Shown here piece by piece: positions 9,370-20,254 of a stretch of 64,000 nucleotides of DNA. Under the pieces are notes generated by a model that saw only the letters and a program-made list of their open reading frames with translations, was not told the DNA's origin and ran no database searches. The position numbers were made by a program, and so were the translations under genes. Position 1 is the stretch's first letter, and the number at the start of each line of letters is the position of its first letter. Source of the DNA: Nitrososphaera sp. (GTDB lineage Archaea; Thermoproteota; Nitrososphaeria; Nitrososphaerales; Nitrososphaeraceae); contig JAJUFP010000001.1 in the NCBI GenBank assembly GCA_029263715.1, positions 1-64,000 on the forward strand, in the 5' to 3' direction.

Positions 9370-10869
9370 ATGTTCCGCCGCATGCCGGGAACCCTGAACT
9401 CCAAGGCAAAGGATTTTCCAAAAGACTTTGTCTGGCTCAATACTGACAGGCCGCTTTCTCTTGATGACCTTAAAGGTCATGTGGTAGTCCTTGATTTCTG
9501 GACTTATTGCTGTATCAACTGCATGCACACCCTTCCTACCCTTGACTGGATAGAGAAAAAATGCCATGACCAGCCGGTGGTTGTTATCGGCGTTCATTCC
9601 GCCAAATTCTTTAACGAGCAGGAAGTCGAAAACATCCAAGAAGCTATCGGCCGCTATGAGATAGGACATCCAGTCATAGCCGACAGAGAGATGAAGATCT
9701 GGCGCTCTTACGACGTGACTGCCTGGCCCACAATTGTTGTCATCGATCCAAAGGGAAACGTTGTATACCGTCAGGCCGGCGAGGCACAGCGGGAGACTCT
9801 GGACGACGTGATAGGAGTCCTGCTGGAAAGACACAAAAGCCTTGGGACGCTGGCGACAGCTCCAATCAAGATAAACAAACCTGCAAACAAGCCTACAAGC
9901 GCCCTTTCATACCCCGGAAAACTGGCATTTTCGCCGGACGGAAGCATGATTGCGGTAAGCGATTCAAACCACAACCGTGTGCTGGTCCTTGATTCAGACG
10001 GCAAGGTCTTGCACAAAATTGGCGGCGGTTCTAAAGACCTGCGGGATGGAAGCTTTGAGGATGCGCGCTTTTTCAGGCCGCAGGGCCTTGCATGGGTCGG
10101 CGAAAAAATCTATGTGGCAGACACAGAGAACCATGCCCTCCGTGAAATCGATCTTGCAACCAAGACCGTCAAAACCTTGGCAGGAAACGGGATGCAGGGC
10201 CACTGGATCTCCGGTCCGCAGGAAGGCCGTGCTACACAATTAAGCTCGCCCTGGGATCTGGCACACAGCAACGGTTTTATCTTCATAGCGATGGCCGGCC
10301 TTCACCAGGTATGGGCCTATCATATCCAGTCAGAAAAGATAGGACCTTTTGCAGGAAGCGGCCACGAAAACATTGTTGATGGCGCACTTGGCGACGCGCA
10401 GTTTGCACAGCCCAGCGGACTGTCGATATACGGTAACTACTTGCTTGTTGCTGACAGCGAGGTCTCTGCAGTTAGACTTGTAGATCTGAGCAAAAAGTCA
10501 GTCCAGACCGTTGTGGGCGCGGGACTCTTTGAGTTCGGTCATGTTGACGGCAGCCTGGAAGAAGCAAGGCTTCAGCATCCCCTTGGCGTGCATTGCGAGG
10601 GAAACAAGATCTACGTGGCAGATACCTACAACCATGCAATACGGCTTGTTGATTTGGTGGAGCAAAAGGTTTCAACTCTTGTGGGCAAGGCGGAGATGAA
10701 GACCCTGTGCAACATCAACGATCCGGCCTGCGATACCCTTGGGCTTTTTGAGCCAAGCGATGTCAAGAAGAAAGGAAATTCACTGTACATTGCCGATACG
10801 AACAACCACCTGATCCGGGTCTTTGACCTAGAAAAGATGATCCTAAACACTCTGACTATAAAGGAATAA
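9370..10869 (+). CDS. Thioredoxin-like/NHL-repeat protein (NHLRC2-like)
   Basis: VVLDFWTYCCINCMHTLPTL thioredoxin-like motif followed by NHL repeats (VADTENHALREIDL, VADTYNHAIRLVDL, IADTNNHLIRVFDL). Confidence 0.85.
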   Translation: MFRRMPGTLNSKAKDFPKDFVWLNTDRPLSLDDLKGHVVVLDFWTYCCINCMHTLPTLDWIEKKCHDQPVVVIGVHSAKFFNEQEVENIQEAIGRYEIGHPVIADREMKIWRSYDVTAWPTIVVIDPKGNVVYRQAGEAQRETLDDVIGVLLERHKSLGTLATAPIKINKPANKPTSALSYPGKLAFSPDGSMIAVSDSNHNRVLVLDSDGKVLHKIGGGSKDLRDGSFEDARFFRPQGLAWVGEKIYVADTENHALREIDLATKTVKTLAGNGMQGHWISGPQEGRATQLSSPWDLAHSNGFIFIAMAGLHQVWAYHIQSEKIGPFAGSGHENIVDGALGDAQFAQPSGLSIYGNYLLVADSEVSAVRLVDLSKKSVQTVVGAGLFEFGHVDGSLEEARLQHPLGVHCEGNKIYVADTYNHAIRLVDLVEQKVSTLVGKAEMKTLCNINDPACDTLGLFEPSDVKKKGNSLYIADTNNHLIRVFDLEKMILNTLTIKE

Positions 10870-10924
10870 AATCAGTGTGGCAACAGAAACTTTTTTCTGC
10901 ACTGCCGTCCTGCAAATAGGATAG

Positions 10925-11545
10925 ATGTACCCGTCAGATATCTTTTCAAGGCTTTATTCCGGCGAGGAAAGCGACAAGGTCTATCCCAAGGAAGTCATTG
11001 AAGAAGCTCCGGAAGGTGTGGAGGACATCCTGCAGACCAATCTTTTTAACGTCATGCTGAACCGGCGGTCGCAGCGCAAATTCGAAAACAAGGAAGTAGA
11101 AGACTGGAAGATGGAGATGATCTTTGCTGCCGCCGATACAGCTCCGACGGCCGGGGGGTTTCAGGGTTTTGAAATATTCCACGTCAAAAAACCGGAATTA
11201 AAACCAAAACTGGTAGAAGCTGCAAACAAGCAGCCATACGTCAACGCGCCGGAGGTGCTGGTATTCTGCATGAACCCGGACAGGGTGAAACTGAATTTTC
11301 CACAAGAGATAATCAGAAAGTTCTCCGTGCAGGACGCGACGCTGGCAGCCGCCTATGCGCAGCTGGCAGCCCATGCGCTGGGGCTAAGCACAGTCTGGAT
11401 CGGCATGATAGATGAGAAGAAGGTTATGGAAATCCTTGGCACAGAACTGGTGCCCTCGTCAATCCTGTGTATAGGATACCCGCAAAAGATGCTGCAGCCA
11501 AAACCAAAAAGAAACCTGCTGGACCTGATACACATTGTTCAGTAG
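10925..11545 (+). CDS. Nitroreductase family protein
   Basis: NVMLNRRSQRKFENKEVEDWKMEMIFAAADTAPTAGGFQGFEIF...LAAHALGLSTVWIG. Confidence 0.85.
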   Translation: MYPSDIFSRLYSGEESDKVYPKEVIEEAPEGVEDILQTNLFNVMLNRRSQRKFENKEVEDWKMEMIFAAADTAPTAGGFQGFEIFHVKKPELKPKLVEAANKQPYVNAPEVLVFCMNPDRVKLNFPQEIIRKFSVQDATLAAAYAQLAAHALGLSTVWIGMIDEKKVMEILGTELVPSSILCIGYPQKMLQPKPKRNLLDLIHIVQ

Positions 11546-12291
11546 CCGGCATCCATCAAAAAGATCCGCGTCTCCTCTTTCTTGCCAATGCTGGTCTTGT
11601 CCGGCCGCTTGACTTTTGTGTCGACCAGGCGCACGTTGACAACGTCTTTTCCAAACGCAGTGTCAAGGTGCATCTCGACATTGCCAGGAACCTGTGTATC
11701 ATCGTTGAGGTGATCCAACACAACACCGCTCATCGGGATTATCACCTTGCTTATCCTGACCACGTTGTCTATCATGTTCTTTATCTGGATCCTAACCAGC
11801 GCTTCCTCGTACCTGACCACGCTGATCTCGTCGGTTGTTGATACCTCTGTCTCCATGTACCTGCACACCACGCCTGTTTCAGGCGGGCCGTAAAGGGCAT
11901 ACTGCGGCCTCTGGAGGGAGAACGCGTCCAGCAAAAGCTCTTCGTCTGCCGATTGCCTGTACACTCCTATCTCTATGGGGATCTTGGCATACAGCGAAAC
12001 CTTGCTTCTTTGGTCGACTACGATCGGCGATTTGAACTTCAGATAGACGTTCTTTGCCACAGGTTTTGGTGTAAGAAGGGGTGGGTCTGGAAATACCCCG
12101 ACTATTACCTTGTCTTTATCAGACACGATCGTGGCCTCCTTTTCCAGGTTCTGGCCGTAGTATCTTTTGTAAGAAAATGCAGAGTCCTTGCCACTGACTA
12201 CTATCCTGTGATCTCCAAATCTGATTTCTTGGGGCTCCATTCCCGCATGAAATTCGTGGCGGCCAAGCAGATCCTGCAATGCAAAGAACAT
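11539..12291 (-). CDS. DUF432-like hypothetical protein, 250 aa
   Basis: Long intact ORF divergent from the MscS gene; family guess is weak. Confidence 0.6.
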   Translation of the reverse strand: MFFALQDLLGRHEFHAGMEPQEIRFGDHRIVVSGKDSAFSYKRYYGQNLEKEATIVSDKDKVIVGVFPDPPLLTPKPVAKNVYLKFKSPIVVDQRSKVSLYAKIPIEIGVYRQSADEELLLDAFSLQRPQYALYGPPETGVVCRYMETEVSTTDEISVVRYEEALVRIQIKNMIDNVVRISKVIIPMSGVVLDHLNDDTQVPGNVEMHLDTAFGKDVVNVRLVDTKVKRPDKTSIGKKEETRIFLMDAGY

Positions 12292-12360
12292 TCTGTAACC
12301 TTGATTAGTAAATGTTTACTGCCAAAGACATACATACTTGAAGAACGTCTTTTCATCGAA

Positions 12361-13293
12361 TTGGCTGACGGCATTGGCAACTTCACTTCGGTTTTTGGCT
12401 TGCCGGACACTGTCAACCTGCTGGGCGTAGAGCTTTCGCTATTTACCATACTTGTCACCATCCTGATAATCGTAGTAGGTTTTGTGGTAGCTCACGCCGT
12501 CAGAATTGTAATCATCAAGTACATCGGATCACGCCTGCCACCAGACACAAGGAAGAGCCTTGGCCGGACCGTCTACTACGGAATGATCGCAATATCACTA
12601 CTCTCTGCCCTTGGGTATTCTGGAGTCGACCTCTCTGGACTGTTCTTGGCCGGCGGAATAGCCGGCATAGTCATAGGCTTTGCAACACAATCTCTGTTTT
12701 CCAACCTGATCTCTGGAATTTTCCTCCACATCGACAAGCCAATGAAGATCGGAGATCCTGTGCTCATCACCGGTAAGCTTCCAGATGTTGCAGGCGTTGT
12801 GGTGGAGGTAACAACTCTCTCATCGCGATTTCGAATGTTTGACGGAACTTATGTCCGGCTGCCAAACAGCGACGTATTTCTCTCGGAAATCCGGAACTTT
12901 TCTGGAGCCGCTGCCCGCAGGATAGAGCTTACGGTAGGAGTGGCCTACAAGGAGGATGCAAACAAGGTCATCAACATGATCAGGAAAAACCTCAGCGAGA
13001 CATCGATGGTCTTGGTAGAACCGGCTCCCGACATTTACGTAAACGACCTTGGAGATTCTTCCGTTAACATCAACGTATGGTGCTGGGTGCCGTTTTCAGA
13101 ATGGTTTGAGATGAAAAAGCAGCTTATTGCTCAGATAAAGGCCCTGCTGGATGCAAACGGGATCGAGATACCCTTCCCGCAAAGGGTGGTGTACCTATCA
13201 AAGCAAGAACAACCAGATTCTGGGGTCAGCAGACCAGCCGAGTCTTTTGGTAGTAGCAGTGCCAAAAGCTCGTTGAATATAGAAGATCTGTAA
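12361..13293 (+). CDS. mscS: MscS-family small-conductance mechanosensitive channel
   Basis: LAGGIAGIVIGFATQSLFSNLISGIFLHIDKPMKIGDPVLI...LPNSDVFLSEIRNFS; TTG start at 12361 preferred over the upstream ORF ATG. Confidence 0.85.
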   Translation: MADGIGNFTSVFGLPDTVNLLGVELSLFTILVTILIIVVGFVVAHAVRIVIIKYIGSRLPPDTRKSLGRTVYYGMIAISLLSALGYSGVDLSGLFLAGGIAGIVIGFATQSLFSNLISGIFLHIDKPMKIGDPVLITGKLPDVAGVVVEVTTLSSRFRMFDGTYVRLPNSDVFLSEIRNFSGAAARRIELTVGVAYKEDANKVINMIRKNLSETSMVLVEPAPDIYVNDLGDSSVNINVWCWVPFSEWFEMKKQLIAQIKALLDANGIEIPFPQRVVYLSKQEQPDSGVSRPAESFGSSSAKSSLNIEDL

Positions 13294-13300
13294 CCAATTT

Positions 13301-14188
13301 TTATTTGGCCTTCTTTACTGCGTCAGCCACCTTCAAAAGTTCAGAGGCGATCCTGTCGGCAACTTCTTTGGTAATTTTCTTGGTTTCAAATACCGCCTCT
13401 CTTTTGTTCGTCTTTTTGTTTTTTATCAGTTCTATGTCAAAGTACGTGCAGACCCCTTCCTCGCCCTGCATTAGCCTGTTGTAATCCAGCGAAGCGTGCG
13501 CTGTCTGGTAAAGCTCGATCATCAGGTCGCCAAGCTCCGCAAAAAGCCGGGTCTTCTGATCGCGCATCCGCTCAAATTCCGGGAACTGGCTTTCAACGGA
13601 CACGGCTTTCTTGTCCAGCTCTTCTGCCAGCTTTTCATCATCAAACAGCTTTGTGAAGAGCTCCTGAAAGTCAAGGTCAGCATATCCCCTGCCTTCCAGC
13701 TCGGCTTGCAGAACCTTGTCTGTCTTGCCGGTCATGTCCTTGAATACCACCGTCGCCTCGTCGGCTATCTTGGCCAGCTCTTTTTGGATCTCGATGACGC
13801 GCTTGTCGGCCTTGTAGTACGGCAGGGCGTGGAACTGGACGCCAAAGTAGCCTGATATGTAGATCTTGCCTACGTCTTTGTTGAACTGGCAGAACAGCCT
13901 GTGTAGATCATCGGTTATGGATTTGGATATCCCGCTGGCCAGCCAGCCGTTCATGTTGTTGGTCAGGCGCTGGTAGAATGTCTGGACGTTCTGCGGATCA
14001 AAAGTATCTGTCTGGGTTACCGTGCCGTCTCCAAGCATGGCAACGGCCTTCTGCATGGTTATTGCTGGCTTTATCGAGTCAAGGTACGCATCAAGGATCT
14101 TTTCAAAAGCTGCATTTACCTGCTGGCAAAAGTAGTCGTTACCTTTGAGAGGGATCCTCATCCTTCCGTGGTGAAGAGTTGCTAACAT
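13301..14188 (-). CDS. Hypothetical protein, 295 aa
   Basis: Long intact ORF; no family recognised. Confidence 0.6.
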   Translation of the reverse strand: MLATLHHGRMRIPLKGNDYFCQQVNAAFEKILDAYLDSIKPAITMQKAVAMLGDGTVTQTDTFDPQNVQTFYQRLTNNMNGWLASGISKSITDDLHRLFCQFNKDVGKIYISGYFGVQFHALPYYKADKRVIEIQKELAKIADEATVVFKDMTGKTDKVLQAELEGRGYADLDFQELFTKLFDDEKLAEELDKKAVSVESQFPEFERMRDQKTRLFAELGDLMIELYQTAHASLDYNRLMQGEEGVCTYFDIELIKNKKTNKREAVFETKKITKEVADRIASELLKVADAVKKAK

Positions 14189-14197
14189 ATAATCTCA

Positions 14198-15058
14198 ATG
14201 ACTTTAAATCTGACTTTGTCCCATTACTGGAAGGCCAACTTGACCGACGACCCAGCAAAAGAGAAATCATCTAATGAAAAGCGACCGGATAGCACAAGCG
14301 AAACCATAGTGGGAATGATGATGGGAAGCTCGGAGGCAAGCACCAAGATAATAGATTCCGAAACGCTGGTGGCGCAAACCCAAGACAGGCTGTGGCGCGC
14401 GTTGAAAAGGCGGTACCAGTACGATACGTCTCTAAAGCCGGGTCAGGACTATTTGCGAGACCATGTCAGCTCCAAGATCCCGCTGGTGGTGATGTATGCC
14501 GACCTGGTGGGCTCGACAAACATGAGCATGACCCTGCCGGTTGACAAGCTTGTTACCATCATCCGTGCGTTTACGCATGAAATGTCTTCGGTGGTAGAAA
14601 GCCATGACGGCTATGTCTTAAAATACGTTGGCGACGCGATAATCGCCTTCTTTCCGGCTAGCTACAACAAACTTTTAGCCTGCGACAAGGCCGTGCAGTG
14701 CGCGCATTCCATGATAACGGTAATCAAGAACGGGATCAACCCAATCCTGAACCAGTACGACTATCCGGAACTGGGAGTCAAGATCGGCATAGATGAAGGC
14801 GAAAACGTCATCGTCCAGTACGGGCATGACAAAAGCTCGCTTATCGATATCCTAGGATACAGCATGAGCATCGCTGCAAAAATAACCTCGCTTACTAGCC
14901 CCAACAGGGTTTCAATAGGAGAAGATGTGTACAATCTGCTTCATCCCTCTGAAAAAGCAAAATTCAAGGAAATGAAGCTCGACACAGACGAATGGAAGTA
15001 CCGGAACCGTTACACGGATCGGATGTACAAAGTCTATACGATGATGGAAAACAAATAA
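14198..15058 (+). CDS. Class III adenylate/guanylate cyclase-domain protein
   Basis: LVVMYADLVGSTNMSMTL...DGYVLKYVGDAIIAFFP cyclase homology signature. Confidence 0.8.
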   Translation: MTLNLTLSHYWKANLTDDPAKEKSSNEKRPDSTSETIVGMMMGSSEASTKIIDSETLVAQTQDRLWRALKRRYQYDTSLKPGQDYLRDHVSSKIPLVVMYADLVGSTNMSMTLPVDKLVTIIRAFTHEMSSVVESHDGYVLKYVGDAIIAFFPASYNKLLACDKAVQCAHSMITVIKNGINPILNQYDYPELGVKIGIDEGENVIVQYGHDKSSLIDILGYSMSIAAKITSLTSPNRVSIGEDVYNLLHPSEKAKFKEMKLDTDEWKYRNRYTDRMYKVYTMMENK

Positions 15059-15066
15059 AAAAAGGT

Positions 15067-15513
15067 TTAACGGTACGATTTCTGCTTCCTGCGTCTTGCG
15101 CCCGGACCGCCAAACTTCTTTGATTCGGTCTGTCTGTGATCGCCAGCAAGGAAGTGCCTGTCGTACTCTGTTATCTTTTTCCTTATCTCCTCGCGTATGC
15201 TCTTGGCAAACGGGTGGTCCTTTGGATCCTTGCCGCCCTTTTCCTGACCGGTTAGGGCACGGGAGATGGCAACCGCGCTTGCAAAAGCCTGACCCATAAA
15301 GCCGCCACCGCTTACCTGCACATCGATGTCTATCTTGTTGCGCAGTTCGCCAGCAAGCGTGAGAGGAGTCAGCACGAGCTCTTTGGCCACTTCGTGCTCG
15401 ATGAGCTCTGCAGGAATGTTGTTTATTCTGACCTTGCCGGTGCCCTTTGTGATGGTGGCAACGGCCCTGCTGGTCTTTCTCTGTCCAGGATAAAGATCTA
15501 CTTTGATGGTCAT
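15067..15513 (-). CDS. rps9: 30S ribosomal protein S9
   Basis: GKVRINNIPAELIEHEVAKELVLTPL...GGGFMGQAFASAVAISRAL...KKFGGPGARRRKQKSYR. Confidence 0.95.
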   Translation of the reverse strand: MTIKVDLYPGQRKTSRAVATITKGTGKVRINNIPAELIEHEVAKELVLTPLTLAGELRNKIDIDVQVSGGGFMGQAFASAVAISRALTGQEKGGKDPKDHPFAKSIREEIRKKITEYDRHFLAGDHRQTESKKFGGPGARRRKQKSYR

Positions 15514-15965
15514 ACTTCTCCCTTCCAGCCTATCTGCTTTGAGACCTCGCCTACAGAGATGTAGTATGATTCTGGTTTGGTTATCCTTGAATCCTCAAAA
15601 GTCTGCATCTTGACGTTCTTCATGTCTTCGGGTATTCCAATATATACTCTGAGGCGTTTGAAGGCCTCGATACCGTGAGTCTTTCTCTTTGGGACCATGC
15701 CCCTCACCATCTTGGTAAGGATCGTATCCGGCCTCCTTGGATGGAACGGGCCGTGAATCGGGTTGGTCACGGAGTTGATCTCAAGATGTTCCTTGTAAAG
15801 CTCTATCGTCTTGTAGCGGTTTCCTGAAAGCATGGCCTTCTCGGCATTGACTATGGCAACCCTGTTTCCCTCAAGCAAGAGCTTGGAGACATGGGAGCAC
15901 ATCCTGCCAGCAATGCAGTTGGAGGCGTCCACCACTATGGTCTGCGGTTTCTTGGCCTCAGCCAA
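15510..15965 (-). CDS. rpl13: 50S ribosomal protein L13
   Basis: TIVVDASNCIAGRMCSHVSKLLLEGNRVAIVNAEKAMLSG...; TTG start (LAEAKKP) chosen. Confidence 0.95.
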   Translation of the reverse strand: MAEAKKPQTIVVDASNCIAGRMCSHVSKLLLEGNRVAIVNAEKAMLSGNRYKTIELYKEHLEINSVTNPIHGPFHPRRPDTILTKMVRGMVPKRKTHGIEAFKRLRVYIGIPEDMKNVKMQTFEDSRITKPESYYISVGEVSKQIGWKGEV

Positions 15966-16308
15966 TGATGCGCACCCCCTTTCCATCGGGATATTTCTTG
16001 ATTAGATCTTCTAATGTCATCAGTTTACCGCCCACACCGATTATCTTTTTGGCAGCGTTCTCTGATATTGAAAACGCGCAAACCGTAATCTTGTGGCCAA
16101 GGTTTCCAGTTCCCAGCACCTTGCCGGGCACAAATATCACCTCGTTGTCCTTGGTGACCTGAGCAAGCTTGCTCAGGTTCACTTCGCTTCTATTGGATCT
16201 TGGACCGGAAATCCTTTCTTCGATATCACTCCAGATGGGCGCCGCATTCTTTTTGGCAGCCTTTCGGAGAGTCCACACAGTGTTATCTACCATCGTGTTA
16301 GCAAACAT
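15958..16308 (-). CDS. rpl18e: 50S ribosomal protein L18e
   Basis: SEVNLSKLAQVTKDNEVIFVPGKVLGTGNLGHKITVCAFSISENA. Confidence 0.93.
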   Translation of the reverse strand: MFANTMVDNTVWTLRKAAKKNAAPIWSDIEERISGPRSNRSEVNLSKLAQVTKDNEVIFVPGKVLGTGNLGHKITVCAFSISENAAKKIIGVGGKLMTLEDLIKKYPDGKGVRIIG

Positions 16309-16358
16309 ACGTCATCGATACTTCCGTTATCAAATCTTGTATCCCCAAATAAATGTAC

Positions 16359-17015
16359 CTAGGCGTTCTTTGGGATCTTGAGCGATTCAACGGTCTGCTT
16401 GAAACCCTTTATCTTTAGGTGAAGTCTTTCTGCTGCTTCTTTGAGGATCTCTTCGGCTGTCAGCGCGCCGTTGGACTCTATGACAAGCATTATCTCGTTT
16501 TCGTCCTTGCCGTCCTTGACGACTGCCACCGGGGCTGGCTGCCATTTTGCATGACTCTTGCCGGTTCCAAGCCTGGCATAGGCCTCAAACTTGAGCTTTT
16601 GGTTGGGCGCCAGCACTATTATCGGGATGTCCTTGCTGACAGGTTTTACAGTCTCGTCTTCCGAGACCAATTCGCCGGAAGTTACAACCTTTGTCTTGTC
16701 GGTGGCTTCAGCATCCAGAACAAGAAGTACCCTGCATTTTGCGCAACCGAGGGCGCTTCCACAGTCGCATTCATGGGGCATTACAAAGCGTCCGGGATCG
16801 GTGCGAAGCGGTATCAGGCCCAGCCGGTGGGCCAACGCCTCGTCGTGCATGACAGACGAGTTTTCCAAGATCACGACATCGTCAATGGCAAGGGTTGGAA
16901 CTTCGCTTATGGCCAGACGTCTCAAAGCGTTCACATACTGCCTTGGAGTATTGTTAAACTGGACAACGATCCTTTCGTTGGTTTTTTCAACAACTTTAAG
17001 CGATGGAGAAACCAA
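16359..17015 (-). CDS. rpoD: DNA-directed RNA polymerase subunit D
   Basis: VQFNNTPRQYVNALRRLAISEVPTLAIDDVVILENSSVMHDEALAHRLGLIPLRTD. Confidence 0.95.
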   Translation of the reverse strand: MVSPSLKVVEKTNERIVVQFNNTPRQYVNALRRLAISEVPTLAIDDVVILENSSVMHDEALAHRLGLIPLRTDPGRFVMPHECDCGSALGCAKCRVLLVLDAEATDKTKVVTSGELVSEDETVKPVSKDIPIIVLAPNQKLKFEAYARLGTGKSHAKWQPAPVAVVKDGKDENEIMLVIESNGALTAEEILKEAAERLHLKIKGFKQTVESLKIPKNA

Positions 17016-17131
17016 TACTCGAAAATCTTGCCAAAACGTCCTTAAAAATCTACCGAAAGTTGCAAAAATTTGTTTTCTGGAAAACTGCCTTGACAGGCAT
17101 ATATACTTCCAAGAAATGATCTTTTACAGAA

Positions 17132-17818
17132 ATGACGGACAAGTTCACCGTAGTTCGCCTGACGCTGGAGGGGGACAAGTTCGAGTTGCTGGTCAAACCT
17201 GACCCTGCGCTGGATTACAAGCTTGGCAAAAGAACGGACATATCTAACATTCTTGTCGCTGAAGAGATCTTCTCCGATGCCAACAAGGGTTCAAGGGCCT
17301 CCGGAGAGAAGCTGATGAAGCATTTCCGGACCACTGATACCATTGAAGTAGCCAAGCAGATCATGAGCCGGGGCGAGCTAAACCTGAACACAGAGCAGCG
17401 TCGCAGAATGGTCGAGGAAAAAAGAAAGCAAATAGTGCAGTACATTAACAGAAGCTTTGTTGACCCAAAGACCCACCTGCCGCATCCTGTTATCAGAATA
17501 GAAGCTGCCATGGACGAAGCCCGCGTTACCATCGACCCCTTCAAGAGGTCAGAGGATCAGGCCAAGGCAGTCGTCGATGAGCTTAGAAAGATCCTTCCGC
17601 TCAAGTCCGAGACGCTCAAGCTCATAGTAAGGATTCCACCCCAGTATGCCTCCCAGTCGTACAGCGTCATCAAGACCGCTGGCGATCTCAAAAACGAGGA
17701 ATGGCTTTCCGATGGTTCGCTGCGAGTTGTGCTGGAGATGAACGCCAGCATGAGGGGCACCTTCATAGACAGGCTGGGCTCCGTTACAAAAGGTTCAGCT
17801 GAAGTAAAGGAAGGATGA
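17132..17818 (+). CDS. sdo1: Ribosome assembly factor SBDS
   Basis: MTDKFTVVRLTLEGDKFELLVKPDPALDYKLGK...RRRMVEEKRKQIVQYINRSFVDPKTHLPHPVIRIE. Confidence 0.93.
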   Translation: MTDKFTVVRLTLEGDKFELLVKPDPALDYKLGKRTDISNILVAEEIFSDANKGSRASGEKLMKHFRTTDTIEVAKQIMSRGELNLNTEQRRRMVEEKRKQIVQYINRSFVDPKTHLPHPVIRIEAAMDEARVTIDPFKRSEDQAKAVVDELRKILPLKSETLKLIVRIPPQYASQSYSVIKTAGDLKNEEWLSDGSLRVVLEMNASMRGTFIDRLGSVTKGSAEVKEG

Positions 17819-17943
17819 TGCTCCAAAGCCTGTATCCTCTCTGCTTGTATATCTTGGAGGGATCGCAAAGCGGCACGTCGCGCCCTTATCAGAAAAGCAT
17901 TTTATAAAAACTATAAGGCTATCCTAAGCGAAATGAGCATGGT

Positions 17944-18501
17944 ATGAACCAATCAAGTAGTGGTGTAAACGCACAGATACTTGGTGCGGTCGTCGAAACC
18001 ATCAAGAGTCAGCCAGAAATGGCCAAAGTCACCTTTCAGGTGCAAACACATTGGGAGAGTGGAAACGGATTTAAAATTACATCGACTGGCAAGAATTTTA
18101 GAATAGGAGGCCAGACTGTCGAGAGGCAGGAACCCTTCATGTTGGTAAGTGACTTTCCAAACGAATTTGGAGGCGGTAGCAAAGGTCCTACCGTCTGTGA
18201 AATGTGCATGGCTAGCATCGGCTCTTGCATCTCCCAGACAATTGTAGCTTATGCAACTATGATGGGTATTCAGCTGGATAGCGTCAGGATCGAAACAGAG
18301 GGCGATGTAGATATCAGGGGATTCACCGGTGTATCTGAGAAAGTAAGACCCGGAGCTCAGGAATTCCGAATAAGCATTTACCTGGAGAGCAAAACTGCAC
18401 CAAAGGAGCAGCTAGAAGAGTTGTATGAACTGGGCATCAAGTTTTCACCGGCCATGGATACGCTGACGCATGGAACTACAATAAAGACGACAAACAAATG
18501 A
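17944..18501 (+). CDS. OsmC family protein
   Basis: KGPTVCEMCMASIGSCISQTIVAYATMMGIQLDSVRIETEGDVD. Confidence 0.85.
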   Translation: MNQSSSGVNAQILGAVVETIKSQPEMAKVTFQVQTHWESGNGFKITSTGKNFRIGGQTVERQEPFMLVSDFPNEFGGGSKGPTVCEMCMASIGSCISQTIVAYATMMGIQLDSVRIETEGDVDIRGFTGVSEKVRPGAQEFRISIYLESKTAPKEQLEELYELGIKFSPAMDTLTHGTTIKTTNK

Positions 18502-18725
18502 TAAAAACTGATAATTGATTGGTAAATGGCGAGTTTGCCGAATGTTTTTATCCCTCACTCATGCAAGGGAACAACCAGTCGCTTACAGCAGTAATTTTGG
18601 CCTGTCATGAGTTGGACAAAATGATTATTATATAAGTCAGCTTTAACTATCCAGCAAAAAGAGGGAAAACAAGCAATGGATAGAAGGTTTTTGAACAGGC
18701 ATGCATGGCCTGTGGTGAATTGGTC

Positions 18726-19517
18726 ATGCAGGAAATAAGAAGAAGATATGTTCTACCCGGTGACAAGATAGCCGAGGGAAATTACAGACCGCTTATGAAC
18801 GTGATACGAACCGGTAATGCAGTCATCGCCACCAGGATAGGAATTGCTGAAACGGGGCGCGACGGCGTCAAGGTAATCCCGCTGTCTGGAATCTACATAC
18901 CACGCGTTAACGACCTGGTAATCGGCAAGATAGTGGACCACACTTCCCTGTCATGGGAGGTGGACATCAACTCGTGCTTTTCGGCACATCTGCCTGCTCA
19001 GGACGTCTTTGGAAGGGATTTCTCTCCGGCAAGGGACGACATGAGCAAGCACCTAGCCATAGGCGACATGATAACTGCCAGAATTGTGGCTTTTGACAGG
19101 ACCCGGGATCCAATGCTGACCGTCCAAGACAGAGACTTGGGCAAGATCCCGCGAGGGGAGCTGCTCAAGATATCAGCCACGCGTGTGCCAAGACTCATAG
19201 GAAAACGTGGTTCTATGATACAGACGATTGAGCAGGCCACCCAGACTCGTGTGCTCATCGGGCAGAACGGGGTCGTGGTTGTAACGGGCAGAAATCCAGA
19301 AGGAATAAAACAGGCGGTAAAAGCAATCAGGATGGTTGAAGAGGAAGCTCATACGGCGAATCTGACACAAAGGATAAAGGTGTTGCTAAACGTGCCTGAA
19401 ACTCCGCAAGAAGCACAAGCCAACAGCGCCGTAACTACTCCCAAACCGCAAGATCAGCCAGTACAAGACACCATGGAAGAGGTGGAAGAAGAACTGGAGG
19501 CTGAAAGTGAAAAATGA
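18726..19517 (+). CDS. rrp4: Exosome complex RNA-binding protein Rrp4
   Basis: [15 protein letters not shown]..., S1 and KH ([24 protein letters not shown]) regions; acidic C-terminal tail. Confidence 0.93.
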   Translation: MQEIRRRYVLPGDKIAEGNYRPLMNVIRTGNAVIATRIGIAETGRDGVKVIPLSGIYIPRVNDLVIGKIVDHTSLSWEVDINSCFSAHLPAQDVFGRDFSPARDDMSKHLAIGDMITARIVAFDRTRDPMLTVQDRDLGKIPRGELLKISATRVPRLIGKRGSMIQTIEQATQTRVLIGQNGVVVVTGRNPEGIKQAVKAIRMVEEEAHTANLTQRIKVLLNVPETPQEAQANSAVTTPKPQDQPVQDTMEEVEEELEAESEK

Positions 19518-20254
19518 CTCAAACAAGAAATTTAATAGATGAAAATGGAAAAAGAACCGATGGCCGCACCATCAACGAGATGCGTCCAGTCAAGATAATA
19601 GTCGGCAATATCAAGAATGCCGATGGCTCCGCTTACATAGAGTTTGGAAAGAACAAGATAGTAGCAGCAGTCTACGGGCCGCGAGAAGTGCATCCAAAAC
19701 ATTTGGCACTTCCAGACAGATGCGTACTTCGCTGCCGCTACCACATGTCGCCGTTCTCGACTGACACGCGCAAGAATCCCGCGCCGTCAAGGAGGGAAGT
19801 CGAGATCTCCAAGGTCATGCGCGAGGCCCTTGAGCCGGCGCTGATGCTGGAAGACTACCCGCGGGCTGCCATAGACGTCTTTGTTGAGGTTCTGCAGTCA
19901 GACGGCGGCTCCCGGTGCGCTGGAATTACAGCCGCATCCGTAGCTTTGGCCGACGCAGGCATCAACATGCGCGACATCGTGGCTGCATGCGCAGCAGGCA
20001 AGGTGGACGATAAAATAGTACTGGACATCAACGACACGGAGGATAAAGAAGGCGGCGCAGACATGCCGGTTGCATACATGCCCCGGCTCGACCAGATAAC
20101 GCTGATGCAGCTGGACGGAAAACTGGCTCCTGAACAGTTCAATGAATGCCTTGACAAGGCAGTTGAAGGATGCAAGATGGTCTATGAAATCCAGCGTCAG
20201 GCATTGATGCAAAAATACTTTGGAAACGAGACGGAGGTAAAAGAAGAACAATGA
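19514..20254 (+). CDS. rrp41: Exosome complex exonuclease Rrp41
   Basis: [50 protein letters not shown]. Confidence 0.95.
   Translation: MTQTRNLIDENGKRTDGRTINEMRPVKIIVGNIKNADGSAYIEFGKNKIVAAVYGPREVHPKHLALPDRCVLRCRYHMSPFSTDTRKNPAPSRREVEISKVMREALEPALMLEDYPRAAIDVFVEVLQSDGGSRCAGITAASVALADAGINMRDIVAACAAGKVDDKIVLDINDTEDKEGGADMPVAYMPRLDQITLMQLDGKLAPEQFNECLDKAVEGCKMVYEIQRQALMQKYFGNETEVKEEQ

Noticed and set aside
16419-17202. 208-aa and 203-aa plus-strand ORFs
   Set aside because: Antisense to rpoD; no recognisable motifs.
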